Part shown: piece after piece, positions 61,439-64,000 of the stretch | How the letters are laid out: every line of letters starts with the position of its first letter | Position numbering within the stretch: the stretch's first letter is position 1 | Assembly (NCBI GenBank): GCA_036874045.1 | Contig: CM072347.1 | Location: 1,800,501 to 1,864,500 of the forward strand | Source of the DNA: Cymodocea nodosa | Taxonomy: Eukaryota; Streptophyta; Magnoliopsida; Alismatales; Cymodoceaceae | Direction: 5' to 3' | DNA length: 64,000 bases | Translations under genes and position numbers: made by a program | Notes under the pieces: generated by a model | What the model was told of the DNA's origin: nothing | What the model saw: only the letters and a program-made list of their open reading frames with translations | Database searches by the model: none

Positions 61439-62405
61439 CTGATAGACAAAATTGACACATCCTCACATCATGAGCATCGAATATTTTTAGATCATATCTG
61501 GAACTAGTGACTTTATAGTTAGAACTCCAAGGTCATAGTACGGAAAGGGAAACTATGAATATGAAATATCAACTTAATTTACAATGGTTAATTTAGCGGA
61601 TTGCTATGAAACTTAAAAACTTAGAAAAGGATTCTCACAGATAAAGTGCATAATTAAATAAAGTTAACTTGTTTATGTAAGAATCAGTGAATTCACCTAC
61701 ATACATGAAATTGGAACAAAGAGAAATGATTCATACGAAAGTAATAAAGATGTTGCCCAAAGTGGCACTACATTAATTATAAAATCCAGTTATACAGGTT
61801 ATTCTAACAAGCTTGCATATTTCAAATGATACAAATTTAGCATATTAAAATGTTTAAGAAATCCAAGATTCAGGATAATTTGTGTTAGATTTGTATTGAC
61901 CTTTTCTTTAATGGTAATGTATGTGCCTACATTCAGGTCTAGGTCTCCACTCCTAGTGGATTAGATGTTTATTGACTTTTAATTATAGTTGTTGGCAAGG
62001 AAAATCTCACTTTAATAAGGTTGCCAATACTTTGAAATTTAATTGTAGAATTGGAGATTCATGACTAATTGGTAACATCAACATGAGCACGTGATAAACA
62101 TGCACTTTCTAGAAAATACCAACCAAAGAGACTAGTAATTTTATGCCATAAGTGATCTTCTGATCTTTTGATGCAATATGCTCTAAAAACTAGTCCATAA
62201 AATTTAGTTGAGAGTTGTGACAACAATTTCTCCACTAGATTTTTTTAAGGTTGCCTTTTATTACGTGAATTCCTCTTTTAATTAAAACTAGGATGTCACC
62301 AATCATAAGTATCGGTAACAAAAATGATGAAGGAAGGTGCAAAATTCAAATATGAAATTTGATGTTTCTAAGAGTAATTGATCACATTTTTGTTATAAGG
62401 ATCAC
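61439..62405. other. Gene E intron, homologous to gene A intron
   Basis: AT-rich, without exons. It follows 249-1192 of gene A, while gene C has only 416 bp here (34591-35006), so C lost about 550 bp. Confidence 0.65.
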
Positions 62406-63384
62406 CTTAAAGACAGTTCCAAATCCTCCCATTCCGAGTTTACTTGCTTCATTAAAGTTTTCCGTAGCACTTTTCAATTCAGCATAGCTGAAACTATTTG
62501 GAACTGCGGCCAATCCATGTAATTCTGCATTTTCAGGAAAACAATATCAAGCATAAGCTATCACTTCACAATGAACATCTTTGTGTACATGTCAGACCAT
62601 GTCAATTAAAAATATGTTATTTAGCATCATCAAGAATTACCTTCCTCCTCATCCATATTCAGTTGTCTCTTTCGTCTCCATAGACAAACTCCAATAATAC
62701 ATAGTGAGAAACAAGATACAATTCCGACTGTAATTCCAACAATTAAAGTAATTTCCTTCCTTGTTGAAGTATCGTTTGGTGGCTGGTTGCTAACAGATGG
62801 TTTGAAATCTGAAAAAAGAACGTAGTCCTTACATTTTGATTGCAGCCTAACTCGAATAACTGATGGTTTGAAATACATAAACCAATAAAAATGAAAGCAA
62901 GTTCTGGACGTCACCAACTCAGCATACCTGGGGTAACATTAATAGCTGATATTAACGGTCCATAGTAACCTTGTGTGGGAAGACAACAAGTTCCCTTTCC
63001 CGCCCAAAACAAGTGGATTTCAAGAAAATTATGAATGATAGTAACTTTGTACTGCCTTTTGATTGCTGTGAAGGGAACTCCACCAGCTTCCTTTTTTATA
63101 TCAAAGTCTCTAACCGTGAGATTCCCCTAAGGCACATTACAGCAAGAAAAGTCATAATATGCATGAGAAATTCACTCTTACTGGTTTAAAATTTAACTAC
63201 ATGGCTAGCAAGTTTGTTTAATTTTGAGAAGATATGTCACAATTTTTAGTGTAGCTTGTAATTTTGGTACTAGTTTTTGATATATGTGAAAAGAAACTTT
63301 AATGACTTAATTTGGAATAATTAGATTATAATATAAATTAATTTATATACTAATTTGTAATATATACAATGACTTAATTCTGGA

Positions 63385-64000
63385 ATAACTCATATTCTAC
63401 TTTTGACTTTCCCAAGTAAAAAGATTCCTTCCAACATAGGTGTAGAATCTAAAAGTCAATTTTCTATCACCTTTGTTACCTACATAATTAGAATCAAAGT
63501 GCACCTCAATTCTCAGGTGGTCCTGTCCACAACGTACATGGTCCCTTCAAAGTGCATTCTTAACATAAGCAAGAAAAGAAAATAGACAACTCCCTTCCAA
63601 TGAAATCTTCTCGACTCATGTATGAATTGGTTGAGAAGGCTATTTGCATAGGTTATGTTTGAACGGGTGACTATCAAAGAGATCAACATCTCTATCAAGT
63701 TTATATGTTATCTTGGATCCTCTAGTGTTCTGACAAACTTTCCCAAAAAGGGGAATTGGGATCCATTAGAGTACTCTCAAGCATACAACCTAAGAATCCT
63801 ATGTCTTACAGTAAGTCAAATGTATATTTTCTTTATATTAAGACCGTTCTCCTCTTAGAATATGCAAATTCAGTGCCTAAAAGGGGCTTCATTTTGTTTA
63901 TATCCTTCGTAAAAAATATATTCTTAAGTACTCTTTAATGTTTGCAATAGCTATAATATCATTGCTTGTTAATATAATATGATCCACATACACTATAAGA
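63385..64000 (-). mobile_element. Copia retrotransposon fragment (reverse transcriptase to RNase H) in gene E intron
   Basis: Read on the minus strand from 64000 downwards: LIVYVDHIILTSNDI is the Copia reverse-transcriptase palm with YVDD changed to YVDH. Next comes IKEYLRIYF, and in a shifted frame KRRTVLSQRKYTFDLL-like residues. Then 63698-63513 gives MIEMLISLIVTRSNITYANS and LLNQFIHES, the usual 'YLTVTRPDI-YAV--VSQFM--P' block before RNase H. Near 63420-63385 a degraded LEGIFLLGKVKS matches the 'GGNLVSWRSKKQ' block. Stops and frameshifts show decay. It continues past the window edge and lies in the same orientation as gene E. Confidence 0.82.

Larger units (their letters stand above)
59935..64000 (-). 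pseudogene. Gene E: LRR-malectin receptor kinase, 5' part outside window, kinase disrupted
   Basis: Visible exons: malectin 63126-62928, transmembrane 62808-62641, glycine loop 62524-62406, kinase 61438-61228, 60790-60559, 60477-60327, 60261-59935. All phases join. Two lesions hit the kinase. Codon 60767-60765 is TAG where B, C, D and F have Trp (LHLDW). The DFG motif reads DFS (ISDFSLAKL). Close by, ISTRVAGT has become ISIRVAGT. The HRD loop and APEYAMRG remain. The malectin intron is invaded by a Copia fragment. The protein would stop early in the kinase core. E is A/C-like in membrane and glycine-loop exons, and its last exons closely match D. A kinase-less transcript could still be made. 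Confidence 0.88.

Overview
The window is a piece of a flowering-plant nuclear genome. It is AT-rich and intron-dense, the coding information sits almost entirely on the minus strand, and the introns hold decayed LINE, Copia, SINE-like and minisatellite sequence. The species cannot be named from the sequence. The genes are a tandem head-to-tail array of leucine-rich-repeat receptor kinases with an extracellular malectin domain: the LRR-VIII-2 group, similar in architecture to Arabidopsis At1g56130/At1g56140, RFK1 and LMK1. No complete gene of any other family is visible.

I rebuilt the exons by hand from GT-AG (or GC-AG) sites and reading phase. Each full gene has 24 coding exons: signal peptide, N-terminal cap, twelve LRR exons of 66-75 nt, two short exons (42 and 62/65 nt), two malectin exons, a transmembrane exon and five kinase exons. 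Transcription runs from high to low coordinates. Gene A (14197 to beyond position 1) is open through ectodomain and membrane helix but has an in-frame TAG in the kinase. Fragment F (18795-17249) is a kinase-only remnant. Gene B (30476-19749) is intact, about 1048 aa. Gene C (43481-33274) is intact, about 1041 aa, with its stop codon supplied by a Copia LTR. Gene D (57572-47963) is intact, about 1041 aa. Gene E (beyond 64000 to 59935) has an in-frame TAG and a broken DFG motif.

The array alternates. A, C and E form one type (short transmembrane exon, kinase exon 2 starting GIL, and in A and C a GC-AG intron). B and D form the other (longer transmembrane exon, kinase exon 2 starting GKLD). This points to duplication of a two-gene module. 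B and D are almost identical over several kilobases including introns, yet the last kinase exons of D resemble E, so D is a mosaic.

Spacers of about 2.3-4.5 kb lie between units. They share a repeat family with an (ATT)n tract and a tRNA-like B box, and one holds a FAR1/Mutator-type fragment. Introns hold a LINE (gene A, deleted version in C), a LINE RNase H fragment (D), a Copia reverse-transcriptase fragment (E) and several tandem repeats. The likely role of the intact proteins is cell-surface perception of a wall- or carbohydrate-related signal relayed by an RD-type Ser/Thr kinase. That role is inferred from family membership.
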